DNA of 64,000 nt, from positions 55,778 to 119,777 of the forward strand of contig NZ_BJMN01000034.1 in the NCBI RefSeq assembly GCF_006539185.1, in the 5' to 3' direction. Position numbers and translations under genes: made by a program. Of the stretch, positions 1 through 7,540 are shown piece by piece. Below the pieces are notes generated by a model. It was not told where the DNA came from, did no database searches, and worked only from the letters and a program-made list of their open reading frames with translations. How positions within the stretch are numbered: position 1 is the first letter of the stretch; every line of letters begins with the position of its first letter. The stretch is from Streptomyces gardneri (GTDB taxonomy: Bacteria > Actinomycetota > Actinomycetes > Streptomycetales > Streptomycetaceae).

Positions 1-1470
1 GAACCGTGGCAGCGCGGCCGGGGCCACGCCGGCGGAGGCCGGGCGGCCGGGCGCCAGATACGGCATCGCGGCGTCGGCCGCCGCCGTCGCGTGGACGTAG
101 TAGTCGAGTACGCGGTGGAGGGCGCGCTCCCGCTCGGGCGCCGCGTCCTGCTCCGCCACGGCCCGGCGCGCGTGCTGGTGCACCAGGTCGTGCAGCCGGT
201 AGCGGCCCGGCGTCGGCTCCTGGACGAGGTGAGCGTCCAGCAGGTCCTCCAGGGACGCCCGCGCCTCGCGCAGCGGAAGGTCCGCGAGCGCCGCCACCAC
301 GTACGCGTCGAAGGACTCCCCCGGCAGCAGGCCGAGCTGCCGGAACAGCCGGGCCCGGGCGCGGTCGAGCTGCCGTACCGACATGGCGAACGCCGCACCG
401 AACTCGGCGTCGACCTCGCTCTCGCCCTCGCTCGCCCCCTCGGCCATCCGCTCGACGAGGATCCCCACGGTCCAGCCCGGCCGGTGCCGCAGCCGGGCCG
501 CGGCCAGCCGCAGGGCCAGCGGCAGCCGGCCGCAGAGCCGCAGCACCTCGGCGGCGGACTCCGGATCGCGCGCGAGCCTGCTGTCGGGCCCGCCCGGGTC
601 GCCGCTGGCCCGGGCGAGCAGCTCCGCGCTCTCCTCCGGGCTCAGCACGTCGAGCGAGACCGGCGGCACCTCGTCCAGGCCGAGGAGGCGGTTGCGGCTC
701 GTGATCAGGGCGACGGAGGGACCGGCGCCGGGCAGCAGCGGGCGGACCTGCTCGGCGTCGGCGGCGTTGTCGAGGACCACGACGACCCGGCGGCGCGCCA
801 GCTCCGACCGCCAGCAGGCGGCCAGCTCCTCGACGCCCTCGCGCGGGACCTTCTCGGACGGGACGTCGAGCGCGGCGAGCAGCATCCGCAGTGCCGAGTC
901 GGGGTCGAGCGGCGGCCGGCCCTCGGTGAAGCCGTGCAGGTCCACGTAGAGCTGGGCGTCCGGGAAGTCGGCGGCGAGCCGGTGCGCCGCGTGCACCGCG
1001 AGACAGGACTTGCCCACGCCCGCCATTCCGTCGACGGACACCGCCCGGTGGCTCTCGACGGCGGCGAACACGGCGGCGAGCCGCTCCTCGCGGCCGGTGA
1101 AGTCGGGCACGTCGCGGGGGAGGTCGTTGCGGGGCAGCGGCCGGATCTGCCGGCTGCTCTTCGGAGGCGCGGGCAGCGGGTTCGAGGTCCGCTCCCACAG
1201 GGGCCGCAGGGGGCGGGGGTCCCGCTTCACCAGGCGGCACAGGGCGACCACCGCGGGCCAGGGCGGCACGGTCACGCCGTTGAGGTAGCGCGAGAGCGAC
1301 GAGGAGCTGAGGCCGGTGTCCCGGGCGAGGGCCCGGACGCCGAGCCCGGACAGCTCGTGGAGCAGGCGCAGCCGGGCGGCCAGCTCCTCCTGCAGGTCGG
1401 ATCCTTCCCGGGGTGCCCCTGCGGCTCCTCCCGTGCCTCTGCCCTGCGAGTCGGCCGGTCGTACGTCCAT
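1..1470 (-). CDS. HTH/NB-ARC transcriptional regulator, C-terminus cut by window edge
   Basis: The reading frame opens at ATG 1470 and stays open to base 1, giving 490 residues with no stop, so the C-terminal end lies outside the window. Residues about 25-85 form an XRE-like helix-turn-helix (ending LSRYLNGVTVPPW). A STAND/NB-ARC ATPase follows: Walker A is GMAGVGKS, Walker B is VVVVLDNAAD, and a sensor-like SVALITSRNR comes next. The C-terminal part is alpha-helical and winged-helix-like. No BTAD/SARP domain is seen, so this is an AfsR-related family without the SARP head. Such proteins are thought to be ATP-dependent switch regulators; the target here is unknown. It is divergent from the AhpD-like gene, with about 250 bp between them. 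Confidence 0.85.
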   Translation of the reverse strand, partial: MDVRPADSQGRGTGGAAGAPREGSDLQEELAARLRLLHELSGLGVRALARDTGLSSSSLSRYLNGVTVPPWPAVVALCRLVKRDPRPLRPLWERTSNPLPAPPKSSRQIRPLPRNDLPRDVPDFTGREERLAAVFAAVESHRAVSVDGMAGVGKSCLAVHAAHRLAADFPDAQLYVDLHGFTEGRPPLDPDSALRMLLAALDVPSEKVPREGVEELAACWRSELARRRVVVVLDNAADAEQVRPLLPGAGPSVALITSRNRLLGLDEVPPVSLDVLSPEESAELLARASGDPGGPDSRLARDPESAAEVLRLCGRLPLALRLAAARLRHRPGWTVGILVERMAEGASEGESEVDAEFGAAFAMSVRQLDRARARLFRQLGLLPGESFDAYVVAALADLPLREARASLEDLLDAHLVQEPTPGRYRLHDLVHQHARRAVAEQDAAPERERALHRVLDYYVHATAAADAAMPYLAPGRPASAGVAPAALPRF

Positions 1471-1720
1471 GGGTCCCCCGTCTTCGCGTCCTGCTGCGGT
1501 GGTGCCGTGTTGCTGCGCTCGTCCCGTGTTGCGGTGGTGCTGTGTCGCCGTCCCGTTCGGGGCGAAGTCTTCCGAGCCAACTCGCCGCAGGTCAAGGCTG
1601 CTTCACCTGTCCCACGGTGTCCCACCGCGATGGCCGCGGCGAGCGGAACGGGCTGTCATGGAGTCACGCCCCGAGGGAACGGGGCACCGACCCGGAAGAG
1701 GTGAAGAGGTGCGGAGCGAG

Positions 1721-2176
1721 ATGCGGTCCCGTATGCAGAACCCCGTCGCCGTGCTGCCCGCCGCGATGCGGCCCGTCCAGGAGCTCCTCGCCGCCGTGCG
1801 CTCCGGTGGCGTGGACGGACAGACGCTGGAGCTAGTCCACCTGCGGGTCAGCCAGATCAACGGCTGCGCCGCCTGTGTCGACGGCGGCGCCAGGACGGCC
1901 CGTGCGGCCGGCGTGAGCGACGAGCGGCTGGCCGCGGTCGCCGCCTGGCGCGAGGCCCCGTACTTCACGGCGGCGGAGCGGGCGGCCCTCGGGCTCGCCG
2001 AGGCCGCGACGCGGCTGGCCGACCGGCCCGACGCGGTGAGCGACGAAGTCTGGGACACGGCCGCCACCTACTACGACGAGAAGCAGCTCGCCGCGATCAT
2101 CCTCATGGTCGGCGTCACCAACCTGTTCAACCGGCTCAACGCCACGACCCGGCAGATCGCCGGCGCGTGGGGCTGA
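1721..2176 (+). CDS. carboxymuconolactone decarboxylase / AhpD-like protein
   Basis: This 151-residue protein begins MRSRMQNPVAVLP, the usual start of the AhpD-like carboxymuconolactone decarboxylase family, which sets the start at ATG 1721. An in-frame GTG at 1709 and an ATG at 1733 are alternatives. A purine-rich GAAGAGG lies about 11 bases upstream. The catalytic-type CxxC is visible in INGCAACVDG, with hydrophobic helices after it. Family members reduce peroxides through a peroxidatic dithiol or serve as disulfide reductases. In actinobacteria they often stand beside ECF sigma factor genes, but none is seen here. The next gene, 63 bp downstream on the same strand, is a DUF1801 protein and may be co-transcribed. 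Confidence 0.85.
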   Translation: MRSRMQNPVAVLPAAMRPVQELLAAVRSGGVDGQTLELVHLRVSQINGCAACVDGGARTARAAGVSDERLAAVAAWREAPYFTAAERAALGLAEAATRLADRPDAVSDEVWDTAATYYDEKQLAAIILMVGVTNLFNRLNATTRQIAGAWG

Positions 2177-2239
2177 CGCTCCTTCACCTCCGTTCTCGAC
2201 AGCCCCCATTCGTATCTGCAGACAGAGAAGGAACTCGCC

Positions 2240-2779
2240 ATGACGAACACGCAGAAGTCCACCAAGACGACCGCCAAGACGACCGCCAAGACGACCGCCA
2301 AGACGACCGCCAAGGCGACGGCCGAGGCCGAGACGAAGGCCGAGACCAAGGCCGAGGCGTTCACCGCCGAGGAGCGGAGCGCGATGAAGGAGCGTGCCAA
2401 GGAGGTCAGGGCGTCCGCGCGCCGTGGATCGCGCGCCGACAAGGCGGCGGAGGAGGAGGCGGCCGTGGTCGCGAAGATCGCCGAGATGCAGGACTCGGAC
2501 CGGGTCATGGCCGAGCGCATCCACGCCGTGGTCAAGGAGAGCGCCCCCGAGCTCGCGCCGAAGCTCTGGTACGGCATGCCCGCCTACGCCAAGGACGGCA
2601 AGGTCGTCTGCTTCTTCCAGAGCGCGCAGAAGTTCAACGCGCGGTACGCGACCTTCGGCTTCAACGACGTGGCGAACCTCGACGACGGCACGATGTGGCC
2701 GGCCGCTTTCGCCCTGAAGGAGCTGTCCGCCGCCGACGAGACGCGGATCGCCGAGCTGGTGAAGAAGGCCGTGAGCTGA
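2240..2779 (+). CDS. DUF1801 (YdhG-like) protein with Lys/Thr/Ala-rich N-terminal tail
   Basis: This 179-residue protein has two parts. Residues 1-75 are low complexity: four exact TTAK repeats, then EA/KA-rich helix with runs of Arg and Lys. Residues 80-178 match the DUF1801 fold (PKLWYGMPAYAKDGKVVCFFQ, then the FGFND and MWP elements), found in frataxin-like iron chaperone candidates and YdhG proteins. The function of the family is not established. The basic, lysine-rich tail resembles histone H1-like tails and could bind nucleic acid, which is inference. A good ribosome site (AGAAGGAA) sits about 9 bases before the ATG. Confidence 0.8.
   Translation: MTNTQKSTKTTAKTTAKTTAKTTAKATAEAETKAETKAEAFTAEERSAMKERAKEVRASARRGSRADKAAEEEAAVVAKIAEMQDSDRVMAERIHAVVKESAPELAPKLWYGMPAYAKDGKVVCFFQSAQKFNARYATFGFNDVANLDDGTMWPAAFALKELSAADETRIAELVKKAVS
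2267..2314 (+). repeat. 12-bp tandem repeat x4 inside the DUF1801 gene
   Basis: The unit ACGACCGCCAAG occurs four times without change, encoding TTAK four times. The lack of third-position drift suggests recent slippage expansion and likely strain-to-strain length variation. Confidence 0.9.
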
Positions 2780-2957
2780 GGGAATCGGACCAGGTCGGTG
2801 GTGGCCACTGATCCGTCCGGGTGGTGTTCATCGGAAGAACTGCGCGGCGGCGGCGTCGTTCCGCGGGAATCGCGGGCCGCATCCACATCATGTGGAAAGT
2901 ACGTAAAGCGCGCAACTCGAAATGAACCATCCGAGAACGTCACGAAAGTGAGGGGCC

Positions 2958-3347
2958 ATGGCCACCGCCAAGGTCAAGCAGTTCTGGACCGCCTTCATCT
3001 CCGTCCTCTTCGCCCTGCTCGCCTCCGTCGGCCTGGCGAGCACCGCCGCCGCGGCCCAGCAGCCCGCCGTGCAGCAGCCCGAGGAGCCGGCCGGCTCCGC
3101 CGCCACCGCCGCGGTCCCCGCCACCGGGGAGCGCACCCACGCCTCCGTACCGGCACAGCGGACGCATCGGTGGCCCCTCGCCGGTGACCGCTCCCTGCCG
3201 CCCACCATCAAGCAGCGCATCGGCGCCGAGGCCCACGGTTCCTCCCCTTCGGTCCGCCACCGCCACGCGGGTGGTTCGGCCGAGAGCGACCCGGTCGCGC
3301 TGACGGAGCTGGCGCTCGCGGCGACGGCGCCGGCGGCGGGCGCGTAG
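2958..3347 (+). CDS. small secreted protein (DUF6344-like), function unknown
   Basis: This 129-residue protein begins MATAKVKQFWTAFISVLFAL and has a hydrophobic segment at residues 9-31 followed by ASTAAAAQQ, so it is probably exported with cleavage near residue 37. The rest is Ala/Pro/Gln-rich with a basic HRW/RHRH region. The N-terminus recalls the Streptomyces family annotated DUF6344 (from memory, not checked). A ribosome site GTGAGG lies 5 bases upstream. No C-terminal LAxTG-type sorting signal is present. It converges with the DUF5324 gene, and the 42-bp repeat array lies between them. Base 3348 onward is open in the +1 frame, which is discussed as a finding. Confidence 0.65.
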   Translation: MATAKVKQFWTAFISVLFALLASVGLASTAAAAQQPAVQQPEEPAGSAATAAVPATGERTHASVPAQRTHRWPLAGDRSLPPTIKQRIGAEAHGSSPSVRHRHAGGSAESDPVALTELALAATAPAAGA

Positions 3348-3404
3348 GACGCGGGGAGCCGACGTACGCGCACTCCCCGCGCCCTGTGAAACCGCGAGAC
3401 CCTC

Positions 3405-3625
3405 AGAACCCGAAGCCCCACCGACAGACCGAGATGCTCCACCGGCGGACCGTGAAGCTCTGCCGACAGAACCCGAAGCCCCACCGGCGGACCACGAAGC
3501 TCTGCCGACAGTCCAAGAAGCCCCACCGGCGGACCGTGAAGCTCTGCCGACAGAACCCGAAGCCCCACCGGCGGACCACGAAGCTCTGCCGACAGTCCGA
3601 CAAGCTCCACCGACAGACCATGAAG
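3405..3625. repeat. 42-bp tandem repeat (minisatellite), about 5 copies
   Basis: The core CCACCGGCGGACC recurs at 3439, 3481, 3523 and 3565, with variant copies (CCACCGACAGACC) at 3419 and 3607. The spacing is exactly 42 bp from 3439 to 3607. Alternate units are more alike (84-bp higher-order period). As 42 is divisible by three, all six frames stay open across it. There are no non-repeated spacers, so it is not a CRISPR array. It fills the gap between two convergent genes. Confidence 0.92.
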
Positions 3626-3669
3626 CTTCAGCTACGAAGCACGAAGTTCCTTCGACCGGACCGCAGTGG

Positions 3670-4419
3670 TCAGCGACGCTCGTCGCGCTCCGCGGCATCG
3701 GCATCGGCTTCCGCTTCGGCCTCGGCTTCGGCCTCGATCTCGGCCTCTGCCTGGATCTCGGCCTCGTTCTCCTTGAACTCCACCTCCGGATCGAGGAACC
3801 CCCCATTGCCGTCGACGGACGACGACGCGGAACCCTCGCCCACCTCGGTGGGAGCCGGCGGCTCGACCAGCCAGTCGGGATTGGCCTGCTTGTCCCACCA
3901 CTTCCAAGCGGCGAAAGCGCCGCCGACCACCAAGCCGAGGACCACGAGTCCCTTGGCGAGGCGACCGGCCCTGGCCCGCCGCTCGTGCTTCTTCACGATC
4001 TTCTGGATTTCCTTCGGCGTCACCTGCCCGCGCAGCGCGGCCCAGGCGGCGGTGGAACGCGACCCGGCCTCCTCAAGGACGGGACCGGTCGCGGCGACCG
4101 CGTGCTCGACACGCGGAACGGTGTAGTCGGCCGCCTGACGGGCGGCTGAGCGGGTCACGTCCGCCGCGCGTTGCGCGGCCGCGTCGACCCGTGGCGGTAC
4201 GTGCGGTGCGACATACGAGTCGTACTGCGTTCGCGCCTGTGCTCGGGCCTGCTGAGCGGCCCTGGAGACCTTCGGCGCGATCCGCACCTTCGCCTCGTGC
4301 GCGTAGTACGTGGCCTGGTCCCTGGCTGTTTCGGCGTACGGCGCCACCACTTCCGCGGCGTGCAGGACGCTCTCCTTCGCCGAATCTGACGCGGCGCGCA
4401 CGCTGTCCATGCGGGTCAC
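3670..4419 (-). CDS. DUF5324 family membrane-anchored protein
   Basis: This 249-residue protein resembles the Streptomyces DUF5324 family. Residues 1-120 are amphipathic helix with regular Ala/Arg/Glu spacing, like YtxH or apolipoprotein-type helices, with repeated tyrosines (YAETARDQATYYAHEA). One membrane segment lies at about residues 155-172 (GLVVLGLVVGGAFAAWKWW). The tail, about residues 215-249, is almost wholly Glu/Ala (EAEIEAEAEAEAEA) and is encoded by an imperfect hexanucleotide repeat. The function is unknown. It is divergent from the cyclophilin gene, a pairing that recurs in Streptomyces (recollection). Confidence 0.75.
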   Translation of the reverse strand: MTRMDSVRAASDSAKESVLHAAEVVAPYAETARDQATYYAHEAKVRIAPKVSRAAQQARAQARTQYDSYVAPHVPPRVDAAAQRAADVTRSAARQAADYTVPRVEHAVAATGPVLEEAGSRSTAAWAALRGQVTPKEIQKIVKKHERRARAGRLAKGLVVLGLVVGGAFAAWKWWDKQANPDWLVEPPAPTEVGEGSASSSVDGNGGFLDPEVEFKENEAEIQAEAEIEAEAEAEAEADADAAERDERR

Positions 4420-4601
4420 GGGATTCCTCCTCCTCGGTGGCGACGATGTCGGTTTTTCACCTTTCCATCCTTTTCGGAATCATGCCCCTCGGATCGAAGT
4501 CCGGCATGCGGGGCGGGCATCCGGGGCATGCGAGGATCGGTGGTCACGCAGAGACAGACGCGATACGACAACGACACGACACATGTGGACGGAAGGCGAC
4601 C

Positions 4602-5129
4602 GTGGCCGAGCAGCTGTACGCGATCCTCAAGACCAGCCTGGGTGACATCGAGGTCCGGCTGATGCCGTTCCACGCCCCGAAGACGGTGCGCAACTTCGTC
4701 GAACTCGCCTCCGGCGAGCGCGAGTGGACGCATCCCGCCACCGGCAAGGTCTCCTCGGACCCGCTCTACGACGGCACGGCCTTCCACCGGGTCATCAAGG
4801 GCTTCATGATCCAGGGCGGCGACCCGCTGGGTAACGGCACGGGCGGCCCCGGATACGAGTTCGCCGACGAGTTCCACCCGGAGCTCTTCTTCGACCGTCC
4901 CTACCTGCTGGCCATGGCCAACGCCGGCCCGGGCACCAACGGCTCGCAGTTCTTCGTCACGGTCGGCGCCGCGACCTGGCTGAACCGCAAGCACACCATC
5001 TTCGGCGAGGTCGCGGGCCTGGAGAGCCGGAAGGTCGTGGACGCGATCGCGGCGGTCGCGACCGACCCGCACACCGAGCGCCCGCTCCAGGACGTGGTGA
5101 TCGACTCCGTGGTGATCGAGAAGCGCTGA
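4602..5129 (+). CDS. cyclophilin-type peptidyl-prolyl cis-trans isomerase
   Basis: This 175-residue protein catalyses cis-trans isomerisation of X-Pro bonds. The cyclophilin core is clear: FHRVIKGFMIQGGDPLGNGTGGPGYEFADE, then LAMANAGPGTNGSQFFVTV, and HTIFGEV near the end. The catalytic Arg (FHRV), the substrate-pocket FMIQ and QFF, and the W/H positions are present. There is no signal peptide, so it is cytoplasmic. Start GTG 4602 follows GGAAGG by 5 bases. A longer in-frame extension to 4191 is rejected because it overlaps the divergent promoter and lacks family similarity. The rhomboid gene starts 40 bp downstream on the same strand. Confidence 0.93.
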   Translation: MAEQLYAILKTSLGDIEVRLMPFHAPKTVRNFVELASGEREWTHPATGKVSSDPLYDGTAFHRVIKGFMIQGGDPLGNGTGGPGYEFADEFHPELFFDRPYLLAMANAGPGTNGSQFFVTVGAATWLNRKHTIFGEVAGLESRKVVDAIAAVATDPHTERPLQDVVIDSVVIEKR

Positions 5130-5169
5130 GGCGGACATGACGGAAGGGACGGAAGGGAAAGAACCTCTC

Positions 5170-6036
5170 ATGGACCCGCAGTCCGGCCTGCCCCGCTGCT
5201 ACCGCCACCCGGAGGCCGAGACCGGTATCCGCTGCGCCCGCTGCGACAAGCCCATCTGCCCGCAGTGCATGATCTCCGCCTCGGTCGGTTTCCAGTGCCC
5301 CGACTGTGTGCGCAACGGTTCGGGGACCGGCCACGCCGCCGGCGCCAACCAGCCCCGGACGCTCGTGGGCGGCCGGGTGGCGACCGACGACCGCCTGGTC
5401 ACCAAGTTCCTGATCGGGATCAACCTCGCGGTGTACCTGTTGGTCCTGGTGTTCGGGGAGCGGCTCGTCGCCGAGCTCGAGCTCATCGGCTACGCCTACA
5501 GCCCGCAGCTCGGCGAGGTGATCGGGGTCGCGGACGGCGAGTGGTACCGCCTGCTGACCGCGACCGTCCTCCACCAGGAGGTCTGGCACATCCTCTTCAA
5601 CGTGCTGGGACTGTGGGTGATCGGCGGGATCGTCGAGCCCGAGCTCGGCCGGGTCCGGTACGCGGCCCTGTGCCTGCTCGCCGGGCTCTCGGGCTCCGTG
5701 CTCGCCTATCTCGTCGCCGCGCAGAACCAGCCCTCGCTGGGTGCCTCCGGCGTCGTCTACGGTCTCATCGGCGCCTGGGTCGTGCTGGCCCGCCACAAGC
5801 GGCACGACATGCGGCCGGTGGTCCTCTTCGTGGCGCTGTCGCTGCTCATGACGTTCACCCGTCCGGGGATCTCCTGGGAGGCGCACGTCGGCGGTCTCGT
5901 CGCGGGCGTCCTGGTGACGTACGCACTGGTGCACGCCCCGAGGGCGCGCAGGGACCTCGTGCAGTACGGGGCCTGTGGACTGGTGCTCCTGCTCGACCTG
6001 GGGCTCGTACTCGCCCGATCCACTGCGCTCACCTGA
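5170..6036 (+). CDS. rhomboid family intramembrane serine protease with N-terminal zinc-binding motif
   Basis: This 288-residue membrane protease cleaves transmembrane substrates. The N-terminus has a B-box-like zinc motif (CYRHP, CARC, CPQC, CPDC within residues 11-50). The rhomboid core follows: VWHILFNVLGLWVIG (His/Asn oxyanion helix), the catalytic Ser in GASG, and the catalytic His in WEAHVGGLVAGVL. About six to seven membrane segments are seen. ATG 5170 is preferred because MDPQSGLPRCYRHP fits the family; ATG 5137 would add 11 residues and has its own weak GAGGCGG site. It probably forms a unit with the cyclophilin gene. The substrate is unknown. Confidence 0.9.
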   Translation: MDPQSGLPRCYRHPEAETGIRCARCDKPICPQCMISASVGFQCPDCVRNGSGTGHAAGANQPRTLVGGRVATDDRLVTKFLIGINLAVYLLVLVFGERLVAELELIGYAYSPQLGEVIGVADGEWYRLLTATVLHQEVWHILFNVLGLWVIGGIVEPELGRVRYAALCLLAGLSGSVLAYLVAAQNQPSLGASGVVYGLIGAWVVLARHKRHDMRPVVLFVALSLLMTFTRPGISWEAHVGGLVAGVLVTYALVHAPRARRDLVQYGACGLVLLLDLGLVLARSTALT

Positions 6037-6081
6037 GCGCAGGGGGCTGTGGAAGAGCTCTTTCCCGAGCTTTCCCCAGAG

Positions 6082-6294
6082 TTATCCACAGTGCGTGGCG
6101 GATCGGCCCGGAGTGCTGGGGAAAGACCGCGCCCCTCGCCTCTGACCTGGTGTTTCTCCAGGGAGGCGAGGGGCGTACTGCGTACCTCGGCAGGGGATCG
6201 CGCCTGTGAAAGCGGTCATACCGGCGTCAACGTCGTGCGAGTTATCCACAGATCTTCGTAAGTTATCCAGTGCTGTGCACAACGCTGTGGATAA
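6082..6294. promoter_or_regulatory. cluster of DnaA-box-like 9-mers
   Basis: TTATCCACA occurs at 6082-6090 and 6242-6250 on the plus strand and at 6286-6294 on the minus strand (TGTGGATAA). A near match, TTATCCAGT, lies at 6263-6271. Three perfect boxes within about 210 bp of non-coding DNA are unlikely by chance at this GC content. The remainder of the gap 6037-6352 holds the hairpin terminator and no recognisable gene. Confidence 0.6.
6130..6175. terminator. long hairpin between convergent rhomboid gene and crgA
   Basis: A 13-bp perfect outer stem (6130-6142 with 6163-6175) encloses a second 5-bp stem CCTGG/CCAGG with loop TGTTTCT. There is no U-tract, as is common for Streptomyces hairpin terminators. 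Its place between convergent genes suggests bidirectional use. Confidence 0.7.
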
Positions 6295-6352
6295 GTTCAG
6301 GGGAGAGCTTGACGAGCCGCCGGTCCAGCCGATATCTCGCGGGTCGCGAGGG

Positions 6353-6607
6353 CTACTTCCACTGCGTGGAGACGCCGAACCCCGCAGCGATGAAGCCGAA
6401 GCCCACCACGATGTTCACGTTGCCGATCGACTTGATCGGCAACGAACCGTCGGTGACGTAGAAGAGCACGATCCACACCAGCCCGATGGCGAACAGCGCC
6501 AGCATCACGGGGGCCACCCAGCTGCTGTTCGACAGCTTGATGTTGGTGGCCTGCTTGGCGGGCGTAGGCGTGAAGTCGGCCTTCTTGCGGATACGTGACT
6601 TCGGCAC
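6353..6607 (-). CDS. crgA: cell division protein CrgA
   Basis: This 84-residue membrane protein matches CrgA (WhiP): MPKSRIRKKADFTP, then SSWVAPVMLALFAIGLVWIVLFYV (first membrane helix), a short SLPIKSIGNVNIVVGFG loop, and a second helix to the C-terminal STQWK. CrgA inhibits FtsZ ring assembly in aerial hyphae and, in mycobacteria, recruits septal peptidoglycan enzymes. Start is GTG 6607. It is divergent from the DUF881 gene and next to the RodA/PbpA/PknB region, the standard actinobacterial division neighbourhood. Confidence 0.96.
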   Translation of the reverse strand: MPKSRIRKKADFTPTPAKQATNIKLSNSSWVAPVMLALFAIGLVWIVLFYVTDGSLPIKSIGNVNIVVGFGFIAAGFGVSTQWK

Positions 6608-6747
6608 GAGGGACTCTCCTGTCGATGCGCTGCGTGACCGCGCAGGGAACTGTGGGCGGCGCCGGGATGTGACGTAGGAGGAAGACTGCGTCCCCCGGGC
6701 GTCCGTTAGCGTAGTGGTTCCGCGGCACCGAAGGGGATCAGGGTACG

Positions 6748-7515
6748 TTGAGCAATTCCGCCGACACTCCCGCAGGGCCGGGCCGCACCACGAGGTGGCG
6801 CCCCGTCCGGGTGCTGACCCTTGCCGTCTTCGCCCTCGCCGGACTGATCTTCGTGACGAGTTTCAACACGGCCAAGGGCACAAACATCCGCACGGATGCC
6901 TCTCTTCTCAGGCTCTCAGACCTGATCGAGGAGCGCAGCCACAAGAACGCCGGGCTCGACGAGTCCACCTCGGCGCTCCGCTCCCAGGTCGACGGCCTCG
7001 CCGCCCGCGACGACGGTTCCACCCGTGCGGAGGACGCGAAGCTCGACGCCCTCGAAGCGACCGCGGGCACCAAGGAGGTCTCCGGCTCGGGCCTCACCGT
7101 CACCCTCGACGACGCCCCGCCGAACGCCCAGGCCGCCCCCGGCTACCCCGAGCCGCAGGCCAACGACCTCGTCATCCACCAGCAGGACCTCCAGGCCGTC
7201 GTCAACGCCCTGTGGCAGGGCGGCGCCGAGGGCATCCGCGTCATGGACCAGCGGCTCATCTCCACCAGTGCCGTGCGCTGCGTCGGCAACACCCTGATCC
7301 TCCAGGGCCGCGTCTACTCGCCGCCGTACAAGATCACGGCCGTCGGCGACCGAGGGAAGCTGAGCAGGGCGCTCAACGACTCCCCGGCCATCCAGAACTA
7401 CCAGCTGTACGTCAAGGCGTACGGGCTCGGCTGGAAAGTCGACGACCACAAGGCGGTGACTCTGCCCGGCTACTCGGGCACAGTGGACCTCCACTACGCG
7501 AAGCCGGTGAGCTGA
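6748..7515 (+). CDS. DUF881 family membrane-anchored protein
   Basis: This 255-residue protein starts at TTG 6748. A membrane anchor covers residues 22-42 (VLTLAVFALAGLIFVTSF). A coiled-coil-like segment follows (residues 50-90), then the DUF881 domain with GSGLTVTLDD, QDLQAVVNALWQGGAEGIRVMDQRL, and a C-terminal GWKVDDHKAVTLPGYSGTVDLHYA. Family proteins (for example B. subtilis YlxW and YlxX) lie in division or cell-wall clusters. The likely site is the outer face of the membrane. The exact role is unknown. It heads the plus-strand sortase run; the next gene starts 25 bp on. Confidence 0.85.
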   Translation: MSNSADTPAGPGRTTRWRPVRVLTLAVFALAGLIFVTSFNTAKGTNIRTDASLLRLSDLIEERSHKNAGLDESTSALRSQVDGLAARDDGSTRAEDAKLDALEATAGTKEVSGSGLTVTLDDAPPNAQAAPGYPEPQANDLVIHQQDLQAVVNALWQGGAEGIRVMDQRLISTSAVRCVGNTLILQGRVYSPPYKITAVGDRGKLSRALNDSPAIQNYQLYVKAYGLGWKVDDHKAVTLPGYSGTVDLHYAKPVS

Positions 7516-7540
7516 CCGGAGGACTTGCGGGGAGGGGCGC

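Noticed and set aside
2958..3347. Sortase substrate (PATGE in the small secreted protein)
   Set aside because: The motif lies mid-protein, and no hydrophobic helix plus basic tail follows, so it is not a sorting signal.
2888..3610. 240-aa minus-strand frame reading the 42-bp repeat as GPPVGL/LSAEL units
   Set aside because: The repeat keeps every frame open. This frame overlaps the secreted protein gene in antisense and has no good start site.
3439..3620. Possible CRISPR array
   Set aside because: The 42-bp units abut with no unique spacers, and there are no cas genes.
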